From positions 142,483,402 through 142,547,401 of the forward strand of contig NC_133122.1 of NCBI RefSeq assembly GCF_033568475.1: a stretch of DNA of 64,000 nucleotides, given 5' to 3'. Of the stretch, positions 36,989 to 48,124 are shown one piece after another. The translations under genes and the position numbers were made by a program. The notes under the pieces are model-generated. The model was not told where the DNA came from. It searched no databases and worked only from the letters and a program-made list of their open reading frames with translations. Numbering within the stretch: position 1 is the stretch's first letter; every line of letters starts with the position of its first letter. This DNA is from Henckelia pumila. Taxonomy: Eukaryota > Streptophyta > Magnoliopsida > Lamiales > Gesneriaceae.

Positions 36989-37191
36989 GGACAATTTGCT
37001 CAAAAATCCCCAAATGCAAACATATTTTGTTTTGAGGTCTCTAGTCATAAAATGTGGTACAAAACAATACAAGATGTGGTACAAAACCATATAAGATGTG
37101 GTACAAATTAACAAAAAATGCGGTACAAAAAAGTGGCTAAGGAGTGCAGAGCAAAACATGTTTGCATTGGGGATTTTTGAGCAATTTGCAC
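36989..37191. mobile_element. MULE-like foldback MITE, 203 bp
   Basis: Termini CAATTTGCTCAAAAATCCCC and, complemented, CAAATTGCTCAAAAATCCCC are nearly identical over about 38 bp. A perfect 9-bp duplication, AAAAAATAT, lies at 36980-36988 and 37192-37200. The centre has four spaced copies of ATG(T/C)GGTACAAA. Confidence 0.85.
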
Positions 37192-37317
37192 AAAAAATAT
37201 AAATATATAAAATATTTTTAAATAATAGTAATAATATTTAAATTTTAAAATAAGAAACTAATAAATTAATTTATATATTTTCATAATCATATTGATAATC
37301 AAATCGGTTGATTTTTC

Positions 37318-37679
37318 TGCATATTAGATATCAGTCCCTAAACCCAAACACAAATTCATTCTCAGTTTCTTGTCAGAAAAAATATCGTTTAAACTCTCTG
37401 GGCCCACATAATTTTTTCGAATGAAATTCGGTACAAAATTTTGAAAATATGGTACAAATACATGATATTTGAGCACTAATTGTTCAAGATCGAGTATAAA
37501 AATAAGATTTTGAGTATAATTAGTCATCGAATATCATGTATTCGTATCATATTTTCAACGTTTTTTTACCGAATTTTATCCGAAAAAATTATGTTGGCCT
37601 AGGAAATTTAAACTATATTTTTTCTGACAAGGAACTGAACATGTATATGTGTTTGGGTTCAGGGAATGTTAATTTACCC
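37318..37679. mobile_element. MULE-like foldback MITE, 362 bp
   Basis: Inverted arms of over 100 bp share CCCTAAACCCAAACACA versus CCCTGAACCCAAACACA and CTTGTCAGAAAAAATAT on both sides. A 10-bp duplication, TTGATTTTTC, is perfect at 37308-37317 and 37680-37689. It shares the GGTACAAA motif with its neighbour at 36989-37191, so the two may be related. Confidence 0.8.
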
Positions 37680-37689
37680 TTGATTTTTC

Positions 37690-38788
37690 AAAAAACATTC
37701 AATCAGTCTGTCTGATTCAATTGAACAGTCCGACCAGAAATTACTATATTATATAGTAGATAAAATATTTAAAATTTTAAATATTTTAAAAATGTATAAA
37801 AATAAAAAAAAATTTAACAAAGTTAAAATTTAAGCAACAACAAATAAATCAAATAAACTTAAATATTATTAATATAGTCTCATTTTTTAATGTTCGAAGA
37901 TCTTTCAATGTTGTGGTTCACTCCATGACAAAATTTGCTTGTTCATCCCCTACATCTCTTTGTTCGGTGCCTGAGATTTTCCATAATTGGCTGATTATGT
38001 AATGACTTACATCATTTTACAGATTAATTTTGTAATGAATGACATTCTTCATTAATAAAATAAAATTACAAGGTTTCTGTCAAAAACAAATTTTAAATCC
38101 AAATAATCATATATATATATATATAACTAAAAATAAAATTTCAAATTTCAAATAAAATAAATATTTTGTTTGGAAAATATATAAGAAAATATCAAATTCT
38201 AAACAAATTATTTTTTTAAAAAAAGGTGAATAGGTCGAACTTTTTTTAAATACAATTTGTTTGTTAATCTGAATGAAATCAAATTACAATCGTTGAATTC
38301 AAACAATAAAAAAATTGCACGAAGAAATTTTGAGTTCTCAAAGTTGAATTCTCACAAATTATTGTGAGAATTTGGGGTTTCACACCTCAAAACTCTGACA
38401 AATTGAAGGTATTAATTTGGGTGATTTTATTATAAACTTATTTAATGTTTTAAATTCATTAAATAAAATTTCAGATAAAATTATCGTGAACGCGTTATTG
38501 TCAGCAGTATTTTTAAACTACATCGTACCAATCGATTTAGACTGAGAACTTGTGATAGTCCGATCCAATCAAGTCATAAAGTATTTTAACGATCAAACTT
38601 AATTGTCTTATAAATACTTCCTCCGTCCCGATTACATAGTCATATTTTATTTTTCACACAGATTAAGAAAAATTTATTGGAAAAACAAATTTTATATAAA
38701 CTTCTTATTTTATCCCTATTTAATGTATTAAAAAATGATTGCACAATTTTCAAGGTGTAGTTAATATAGGTATATCTATCTATCTATA
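37690..38788. other. AT-rich intergenic DNA
   Basis: No gene or bounded element was seen between the MITE and the Helitron start. Confidence 0.5.
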
Positions 38789-38998
38789 TCTATACCTATA
38801 TAAAAGTGTGAATAAAGAGTCAAAGTTTACAATTGTGAAATAACAACTTTTTCCTTTTATTTATACTATAAGCAAAACCATATAAAAATATATAGAGTTA
38901 TAATAGTAAAAACAACATTTTAGGCAGGGCATAAACGTAAATCAATATTTATATTATATATAAAATTGATTATTATAATAAGTTCAAAATTGACAAAG

Positions 38999-39180
38999 TG
39001 TGTTCATATTAGATAAGGATTCTTTTTTCAAAAAAATTAAAATATCAAAATACTTTATTTTCTATTTTCTTTATGATAAGGTCAAAATTCAAAGTGTGTG
39101 CATATTAGATAAGGATTTAGTTTTCAAAAAAATTGAAATATCAAAATACTTTATTTTCTATTTTCTTGTAGATAAAGTGT
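38999..39180. repeat. Short tandem duplication inside the Helitron
   Basis: The block starting GTGTGT(T/G)CATATTAGATAAG occurs at 38999 and at about 39095, each followed by AAAAAAATT(A/G)AAATATC and ATACTTTATTTTCTATTTTC. The period is about 97 bp. Confidence 0.8.
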
Positions 39181-39407
39181 ATATATTTTTCCAAAAATAT
39201 TTTTAAAAAAATTTCACAAAAATCTTAATTAAATACTAAAAGATTGAAACACAGATATTTGATTTTTATTTGTTTGTAGACTGTATAAACATATATATTT
39301 TTAAAAAAAATCTTATATATTTTAATTTGTGTAAGGACCTATTGAGATAAATAATTATATCATTAGATCATATTTAAATATAAAAAAATATTAAATTTTT
39401 AAAGTTA

Positions 39408-39443
<36 letters not shown>

Positions 39444-39495
39444 TGTGTTAATTAAATTACATACTCATGTTGAAATAAATCAATTCAAGTAGACT

Positions 39496-39534
<39 letters not shown>

Positions 39535-41896
39535 TTGATATTAAAAAAAGTTAACTAATTTTCCTCCTCATAAAAGCTAAAACCATTAAAAAAATTATGA
39601 GATAGTCTTGCAATTAATGAAAGAATATTAAATATACCAAAATAAATAAGAATATCCATTTACTCTCAAATAGAAAAAAAATTTGAAGTAAAATATGAAA
39701 TATAAGCGTTTTTAATTAATGACATTTAAAATTCAATCAAAAATTTCAGCAACGAAAATATTAAAAGCAAAAGGAAATAATTAGATTTTAAAAAACAATA
39801 AATTTAAAAGAAAAGATGATGTCCAACAATTACATCAATCATTAACGATATTGACATACAAGTAATAGAAAACGATACATAGCAGAATGTAGTTGGGAAC
39901 GATGAAATTATTGCTATTTTGTAACTAAAAATTTTTAGTAATAAAAAAATTATGTCCAACGAAAAAATAAAATAATAACGATATCAAAATGTAAATGATT
40001 GATGGAGAAAGACATCATCACAAAATTTCTATTAAGATGATGTGTATATTGAATCTTTCATAAAAAAATAAAAAAACGGATGCTAAATGGAAAAAAAAAG
40101 TGAGAGAAAAAATTCAAAATATAAAAGAAAAAAATAATTGCGCAATAATTTAAATTAAGGTTTAGAATGAATTATCTATATTACATTCATTTTTCATAAA
40201 TCAATAGTCACAAAATAAATAATCAACACATAAGGTATGAAATTACAAAATAAATATTTAATTTAATTAACTTATCTCATTTATTAACAAATACAAACTA
40301 AATAATATTGCTTGAAAGCATACATACATGAGTTAAAAAATAAGACGAATTCATGATTTAAAAAAAAAACATACCATAATTGCTCAAAAATAATCAAGAA
40401 AACAATAGAAAAACTAGCTGTAATAATTGCATATGTTTCAATATCAACATTATGACAAGGTAAAACTACATTAAATTACTATATTTATAAGCTTATATGA
40501 GTTATTGATAATATCTTATTCTAAACTGTTAATGTAGATATAAAATAATGATGACCATAAATGATGAAAATATTAAAACTCGGGGGTTACATTATTCGAA
40601 AATATTGTAAATTTTTTTATAAGGTGCAATGTTAAATATTATATTGATTTCATAACTAAAAATGTTATAGTTTTTAATTTCTTTCAAATAGTATATATAT
40701 TATCAATTATTATAAAATATTATACTTTATTTAAAGAACGAAAACACTTCAATAAAAGGATGATAATAGACCGGGTCTAAACTTAGCCTTGTATTAAACC
40801 TGCCCCGGAGAGACGAGTTTAGACTCCCCCAAACATGTTCACAAACAGGTCCGAGTGGATCTTCGCGTTTGGCGAGGCCCACCATAGAAATTTCTATTAA
40901 TAAAGATGACAAGAATATTGATTTTTCATAGAAAAAAAAATAGTGCATGATAAATAAAAAAATCGCGAATTAGATAAAAAAAATTCAACATATAGAAGAA
41001 AAAATATTTATTAATAATTTAAATATATGTTTAGAATGCATTATATATGTTGTTGTTTTTATTATTATTATTATTTTGTAAATCAATACTCGTAAAACAA
41101 GTAATTAACACATAAATTAAAACATTACAAACTAAATATTTAATTTAATTTGATTAACATATCTCACTTATTATCAAATACATAATAAATCATATCTATT
41201 CAGAGCATACATACATAAGAAAGAGAAAAAAACAAATGCATGGTACCAAACATATCATACTTGCTCAATATTAATCAACCAAATGATGGAAACTCGAGTT
41301 AATAATTGATTCTTTCACAGAGAAATAAAAAACGTATGGTAAATGAAAAAAAAAGTGAGAGAGAAAAATTCAAAATATAAAAAAAAATAATAATTGCGCA
41401 ATAATTTAAATTAAGGTTTACAATGCATTTTCCATATTACATTTGTTTTCCATAAATCAATAGTCACAAAATAAATAATCAACACAAAAGATAAGAAATT
41501 AAAAAATAAATATTTAATTTAATTAACTTATCTCACATATTAACAAATACAAAATAAATAATATTGTTTGAAAGAATGCATACATGAGTTAGAAAATAAG
41601 ACGAATTCAATATACGAAACAAACTATAATTGCTCAAAATTAATCAAGAAAACAATAAAAAACACTAACTGTAATAATTGTATATGTTTCAATATCAACA
41701 TTGTGACAAAATAAAGCTACATTAAATACTATATTTATAAGCTTACATGAATTATTGATAATGTATTATTCTAAACTGTTAATATTGAAACTCGAGGTTT
41801 ATATTGTTCAAAAATATTGCAAATTTTTTTATTAGTTGCAATGTTAAATATTATATTGATTTCATAACTAAACATGTAATAGTTTTCTTTCAAATA

Positions 41897-41956
<60 letters not shown>
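41897..41956. repeat. TA microsatellite, about 60 bp
   Basis: An uninterrupted TA run inside the second Helitron repeat unit; the first unit has only a short TA run at the matching place. Confidence 0.9.
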
Positions 41957-41958
<2 letters not shown>

Positions 41959-42297
41959 CCAATTATTATAAAATATATTTTATTTAAAGAACAACAACAC
42001 TTAAATAAAGAGATGATAATGGACCAGGTCTAAACTTAGCTTAGTATTAAACCCGCCCCGAAGAGACGAGTTTAGACTCGCCCAAACGTGTTCACAAACA
42101 GGTCCGGATGAGTCTTCATGTTTGGCTAGACCCACCATATAAATTTCTATTAATAAAAATGATAAGAATATTGATTTTTTCATAGAGAAAAAATAATACA
42201 TGATAAATGAAAAAAAAATTCGTAAAAGAGATAAAAATTCAACATATAGAGGAAAAAATATTTATTAATAATTTAAATTAAGGTTTAGAATGCATCA

Positions 42298-42303
42298 TTA
42301 TTA

Positions 42304-42377
<74 letters not shown>
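42298..42377. repeat. ATT trinucleotide microsatellite, about 80 bp
   Basis: About 26 units of ATT inside Helitron unit 2; unit 1 has only about five at the matching place (near 41060-41075). Confidence 0.9.
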
Positions 42378-42380
<3 letters not shown>

Positions 42381-44906
42381 AACATAAATCAATACTCGTA
42401 AAACAAGTAATTAACACATAAATTAGAACATTACAAAATAAATATTTTATTTAATTTGATTAACATATCTCACTTATTAGCAAATACATAATAAATCATA
42501 TCGATTCAGAGCATAAATACATAAGAAAGAAAATAAAACAAATGCATGGTACCAAACATGTCATATTTGCTCAATATTAATCAACCAAATGATGAAAACT
42601 CGAGTTAATAATTGCATAAGAATCAATATCAATATTGTGCCAAAATAAAACTATATTAATCATTATATCTATAGGCTAACATGAGTTATTGATAATATAT
42701 TATTTTAAACTGTTAATATATATATCTATATAATAAGGAATTAACGATGTCTGTAAGTGATGAACATTAAAACTGTAAGCTTTTGGTAAAGTGACAAGCG
42801 ATCGGTCCTACAATTGGTATCATAGCTAAGTTTATGAGTTTGATTTTCATTGAGTACAATGCAATTGAGATTTTTGAGTGCAATAATTGTCCTTGTTGGG
42901 TAAAATAATCGAATCATGACGCTTGGCTGATGTGCGGTTTAAAAGATTTGAGTTGCATTATTACCACCAGTTATAGCTTTTGATAAAGCAGCAAGCGCTC
43001 GGTCCTGTATATTGTTACAAATTATTAATAAAATCTTTTTTATTTATAGGACAACATCGCTTCAATATATTACAAGATTTAGAGACACTAAATAAAAATA
43101 TATATACATTTATTCTCAAAATGGATAAGACGATTGAAATACAAGACGAAATGTTAACATTTTTAATCAAAAGCATTCAAAATTCGAGCAAAAATTTAGT
43201 AACAAAAATTATTGTAATAGTAGATTTCGAACAACTTAGCATGAAATTAAAAATAAAAAAACCGTCCAATAACACATTGATTATTAACGATATTGACTTA
43301 CAAGTAATAGAAGATCATACCACAAGAATGGAGGTTGGAGACAATGAAATTATTTATACTCTTGCAAAAAATTATTTCAGCATTTTCAACAAAAGAATCA
43401 AAGAATAAAGATATAAAAATAAAAATAATTGATAGAGAAAACATCACAAGAATTATTATCGAAAAAATAAGAAAATTATTTTTTAAAGAATAAATAATGG
43501 ATGACAAACGAAAAAATCGTGAAAGAAGAAAAAATGGTTATGTAAAAAAAGAAAAAACGGTGTAATTTAATTTAAAGTTTAGAATGCATTATCTGTATTA
43601 TTATATTATTTTTTTCAAAATCAGTAGTGGCAAAATGATTTTTCAACACTATGTATTTATTGTTATATTTTTTTCTTAAATTTTATTTATTAAATATTTC
43701 ATGACATCAAATTATAAAATTTTCTCAATGTCTAATTTATACAAAATTATAGTATTTGTTACAACCATTATTTGCAATAACGTCTATGAATTCAATTAGA
43801 CTTGTAACATATAAACTCTTTAAATAAAGATTTTTCACATTCATTTTATAAAAAAATGTTGTAAATATCATATTACTTTGAATTTAATATTTACTAAAAT
43901 ATCATGAAGATTATTAACTAATTGCATGTTTATCTCTTCTCTTCTCATCTCAACTCATTTATTTAACAATATTTATCAATAATAAAAAGTGTTTCCACGT
44001 GCAACACACGTGACTTTTACTAGTTAGTAAAAAAGTGTAAAAAAATATTACTAAATATGGTAGATGGCTATATATTTGGGACAACAAAAAAGAAAAAATG
44101 GACAATATTATTGGGACGAATAGAGTATTTATTTTTTATTGTTTAAAAAAAACTTATTTATTTTATCTAAAATTTTATTTTTATTAAATATGTGATTGTT
44201 TGGATTTTAAAATTTGTTAGAAATGTTGTTTTATAGTAGTATCTAAGTGTATTTTGATTTATATGTTTTCTAAACAAATATATAATTATATTTCATATTT
44301 TGATTATATGTATGTTATTGTTTGAATTTATACTTGTAAAATATATATATTTATTATTTATAAACATATTTAAGATCTTTAAAATTTTTAATATATTTAT
44401 CTATTATATTATATTATAATTTAATTTAATATATTAATTTATCGATCGAACTGTCCAATTGAACCTGTCGAAACGCTTGAAATGTTGTTGAAAGATTAAT
44501 CGATACGATTATCGACAAGGACGGAGCCAGGAAATTCAATTCAGATATATCAAAATTGATTTTTTATTCGATGATAGGGACTGCGTCAATAAATTATTTA
44601 AAAAATGAACTATTGTTGTAAATATAAAAGATAGAATACTATAAATAAGACAAAGTTGAAGGGTGACGATTGAAACTACTGACCTCCCGTTGGCTCCATC
44701 TTTAATCATCGAACTAATTATGAAAACATTGATTATTAATTTATTATATTCTTATTTTAAAATTTAATATTACTACTATTTAATATTATTATATATAAAA
44801 TTATTTTTGTATCGATAATAGTGGATTTTTTATATTTAAATTGTGTCTTAAAAGTTGAGATTTGCATCAATAAAAAGGTTGTAATTAAGACATACGCAAT
44901 GCAGCA

Positions 44907-45406
44907 TGTTAATAACACCCAATAACACCTTCCACATCATTTAAATGCATGAGTTTCATTGTTAATAACACATAATTTTTTCACTCACAATCCTTTTAAC
45001 ATTAATACTCATTATTTATGGATCTCACAGTTCACTAAATAATTTAAAATTATTTTATATTAAATAAATACATTTTAAATATATTTTAAAATATTAAAAT
45101 TTATATTTATTTTTAAATATTAATCTTATTTTTTTAGTTTTAATTTTATTAACACAAAATAATAATAATAAAATTAATTTAATTTATAATATTTAAATTT
45201 TAAAAAAATTAAAAAAATAAAATTATGCAGGTGTAGACGCGTGGGGCCTGTGTTTGCACTTGCTGCACGCGACTTTCGGCGCGTGCAAGCACGTGCCATT
45301 TGAAAAAAAAAAGAGGGCCGAGCATTCAAAAAACTTACGCCCAGTCCTTCTCTCTCTTGGGTGGGTGTTAATATCACCCATTTAACATCCATTGTGGGTG
45401 CTCTTA
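44907..45406. repeat. Possible MITE-like element with 'GCACCCACAATGG' end
   Basis: The right end, complemented, reads TAAGAGCACCCACAATGG, a wording common at the ends of plant repeats. The left part has AACACCCAATAACACC against GGGTGTTAATATCACCC near the right end, so the arms partly pair. No duplication was found. A GC-richer core with CGTGCAAGCACGTGCC is inside. Confidence 0.35.
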
Positions 45407-45834
45407 CTCGATCTGACACAAGTTTGAGACCCCGACTCCTCTTATAAAGCGGGTCTATAACCCCACTTTTTTTTTTTTTTTTAAGAGTAACACTCATGTG
45501 AAACGGTTTAACCCTATCCATATATATGTATAATAATAAGTAATAATTTTGACATAAAATGTAATACTTTTTAATTGATAACTCATATAAGAGACTACTC
45601 TAAAAAAATGATCCTTGAGACCGTCTCATAGGAGTTTTTGTCTTTTTTTAAAATATTTATATTTGTTATATTTCTTTAAATTGTTTTTAAATATATAATA
45701 ATTATTTAAAAAATCCTACGGACATAGGTTGTCACGGTTGTAAATTAATATGATTAATTACCTGTATTTAGAGATAAATCATTTTTATTGCCTTGCATTG
45801 TTTCCATCTACTTATCCAGAGTATGTATTTTGCG

Positions 45835-45990
45835 AGATGATTTCACATATATTTATTCGTGAGACGGGTGAACTTTGCTCATATTTACAATAAAAAATAA
45901 TATTTTTTTATGAATGACATAAATAGAAGATTCGTCTCAAAAAATTGACCCATGAAAACCGTCTCATATGAGTTTTTGTCTTTTATCAAA
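45835..45990. repeat. Dispersed 'cgtctca' foldback repeat
   Basis: The segment contains CGTGAGACGGGTGAACTTTG, AATAAAAAATAATATT, ATTCGTCTCAAAAAATTGAC and AACCGTCTCATATGAG. The paired GAGACGG and CCGTCTC make it a foldback. Related sequence is at 45540-45650 and 33290-33450. Confidence 0.5.
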
Positions 45991-46013
45991 AACTTGAATA
46001 TATATATATATAT

Positions 46014-46325
46014 GGAAAATTGTTTTTTTGGTCCTATATGTTTATCTCTTTGCGATTTTGATCTCCTATATTGTCAAATTTAAATTTTAGTTTGCTATCT
46101 TTGTTTTTTCTTTGAAATTTTTTGTCTTTTTCGAAGTGACGCTGATGTGGCAATCATGCGGTGCTGATGTGGAGCTAACTTATATTGTGCCACGTCAGTG
46201 TTTCTATGAAAAAAGATTAAGATTGCCAAAAATTTATATACACAGGACTAAAATTTGGATTTGAAAATATAAAAAACTAAAATTACAAATTAAAAAAATT
46301 ACAGGATCAAAATACACTTTTCCCT
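46014..46325. mobile_element. MULE-like foldback MITE, same family as 856-1166
   Basis: The left end GGAAAATTGTTTTTTTGGTC and the complement of the right end GGGAAAAGTGTATTTTGATC pair. Inside are ATTTTAGTTTGCTATC, GCTGATGTGGAGCTAAC and GCCACGTCAG, as in the first copy. Target duplication is obscured by a TA-repeat flank. Confidence 0.6.
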
Positions 46326-46700
46326 ATATACACACACAAGTATACACATGGTTGTCAGAAACAATATTTTTATCACCTCAAATAAAATCGAGATAATAAT
46401 TACTCGACGCTTATATTTCATACCACAATTTTATTCTCCAAAAGAACTCTGTCCCGTTGCTACTTTTACAAAAAGCACCAAAAAAATATACACTCATTAT
46501 CGATTGTGTTTAGCTCGTAAATAGGAGGGACAACAACATTTTTGGTCTAATATATTTGTTTTTGTTTTTGTTTTTTTTTTTTTGTGATTTCGATCTCTAT
46601 GCTTCCAAATTTTAGTTTTAGTCATACATTTTATGATTTTGGACAATTTTAATAATTTTTTTTGATCAAAAATGCTGATGTGACACTATACATGACGACA

Positions 46701-48110
46701 TGTAGTGACCCGCACCATGATCACTTACTAATCAGAAGCTTAAACATGAATTTAACTTAATTAAATAAATCAAAAATTAAACAGCGGAAAACTTAAACTA
46801 CAATAAAATATTGTTTACAACCATATCGAATAAACCAGCGTATTAACCCAAAAACATCAGAAAACAAAAGCCTAGACAATAACTCTGCTGGTCCTCCATC
46901 GCCTAAGCTCTCCTGGAACCACCCGCATCGTCCAACCGCAGACCTGCCCCATGGAATAGGGTGTCCAGATACAACAAAGTACGGGACGTGAGCATGATAA
47001 GCTCAGTACGAGAGTATGAGTATACGGTGTTATGTGTGCATGTATGCAAGTGTACAAGGTACCAAGACTCTCAGGTCAAGAAACTAGCTCATAGACTGGG
47101 CCTAGGGTATATAGCACGTTGCGCCGTCGCATCAGGAGGTGGCTCATATACCCAGTGGATAATGGTGACCTGATACTAGTACAAGTGTCCAACCATAAAG
47201 ATGACCTAACACAAGACTTACGTATCCAATCATCCACACAAACTTGTAGGGTGAGCGCCCTACTACAGGATACTTCTAAGATAAAGGCTCAATATGCTCA
47301 TGTATGCAACATACAGTCATGACATGCTGTATATAAAGACATATAAAACATGCAATCACATAATCCATGCAAACACATAATACATGAATACTCAATCTGG
47401 ATATCTCGAATAATACTTCCGTACCTCATAAACTAGGCAAGCTAGACCAGCACTATGTCCAAGCCTATAATCCGCACTACAATGCAAAGTACTCATGAAT
47501 TATAATCTTATTCTAAAAGCCTTAACTACGTTATAACATACTCCCTATTTACTATAAGGAGCCAGAGTTATACCTGCGTCCGTCGTCAGCCCGCTGATGA
47601 CGACTGCCCCAGAACTTGGGCACCGCTCCGCCGCAACCCCGGAGCGCCTGGCCAACCTCCGGACCAAGCCTAGGAAGGCTGGAAACATCCCAAAACCCCT
47701 AGAATACACTAAATACCGAGAGAGAAGTTGGAAATTGGTGTGAAAATTCTGAATTTCGGAGGGCCTATTTAAAGGCGGAGTTCGGACGGTCCGAACTGGG
47801 TTCGGACGGTCCGAACTGCCACTTGTCCGAGTCGTTTAGACACCTGGACCCTGCGGAGTTCGGACGGTCCGAACTCGGGTTCGGAGGGCCCGAAGTTGTC
47901 CGTGTGCTCCGAACTGTTTTGGTCCTTCCAAAGTCATTTTTGGAACCCCGGGACCTACCCGACCATTTTCGGACGTTTCGGATCTGATTTTCCACTTATT
48001 TTTACCAAATAAGGACTCCTTAAACATGTTTTGACACTTTTAAAAAAATATGTCATTTTCTAACATGTTTAAAATCACTTAATCTTGTAAAATGGAACCG
48101 GGCTACTACA
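46701..48110 (-). repeat. 3' LTR of the Gypsy element
   Basis: Starts TGTAGTGACC and ends GGGCTACTACA on the plus strand; 1410 bp. It is preceded by the CGACA duplication at 46696-46700 and is the downstream LTR in the element's own direction. It contains TTCGGACGGTCCGAA palindromes at 47781, 47801 and 47859. Confidence 0.95.
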
Positions 48111-48124
48111 TTCTCCCCCTACTT
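48111..48124 (-). other. Polypurine tract of the Gypsy element
   Basis: On the minus strand the sequence just before the 3' LTR is AGTAGGGGGAGAA, a purine run directly abutting the LTR, as expected for plus-strand priming. Confidence 0.8.

Larger units (their letters stand above)
40049..42615. repeat. 1.26-kb tandem duplication inside the Helitron
   Basis: Unit 1 is about 40049-41307 and unit 2 about 41308-42615. Matching landmarks are AATCAATAGTCACAAAATAA (about 40200 and 41456), the GC-richer block with AGACGAGTTTAGACTC (40812 and 42064) and CAACCAAATGATG near both ends. Divergence is moderate and the TA and ATT microsatellites differ in length. Each unit also holds two related half-units with TTTAGAATGCATTA-type sequence, so there was an older duplication as well. 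Confidence 0.8.
38789..44023 (+). mobile_element. Helitron, about 5.2 kb, nonautonomous
   Basis: The left end is A|TCTATACCTATATAAAAGTG, followed by TGAATAAAGAG; the TC start and this wording are characteristic of plant Helitrons. The right end is a hairpin, CACGTG-CAACA-CACGTG, followed by ACTTTTACTAG|T, giving the CTAG terminus, with insertion between A and T and no duplication. No Rep or helicase motif was found inside. The interior is AT-rich and contains a 1.26-kb tandem duplication, a repeated 97-bp segment near 39000-39180 and several TA/ATT microsatellites. The left boundary is slightly uncertain because TC occurs three times in the TATC run. Confidence 0.75.
44024..46012. other. AT-rich intergenic DNA with dispersed repeats
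   Basis: No gene is supported. It holds a possible element at 44907-45406, and two copies of a dispersed family ending in GACCGTCTCAT(A)(G/T)GAG (about 45540-45650 and 45835-45990). Confidence 0.5.

Noticed and set aside
42779-43019. Repeated AGC(TTTTG)...GCTCGGTCCT segments resembling a tRNA-like or primer-site motif
   Set aside because: Two partial copies about 197 bp apart were seen, but no pol III boxes or element ends, so they were not called as a SINE.
45174-45521. 115-aa minus-strand frame
   Set aside because: Overlaps repeat-like DNA, starts in a poly-Lys run and has no recognisable domain.
47765-48027. Minus-strand frames in the LTR with repeated SDRPNS or FG-like peptides
   Set aside because: They are translations of the palindromic repeats in the Gypsy LTR, not genes.
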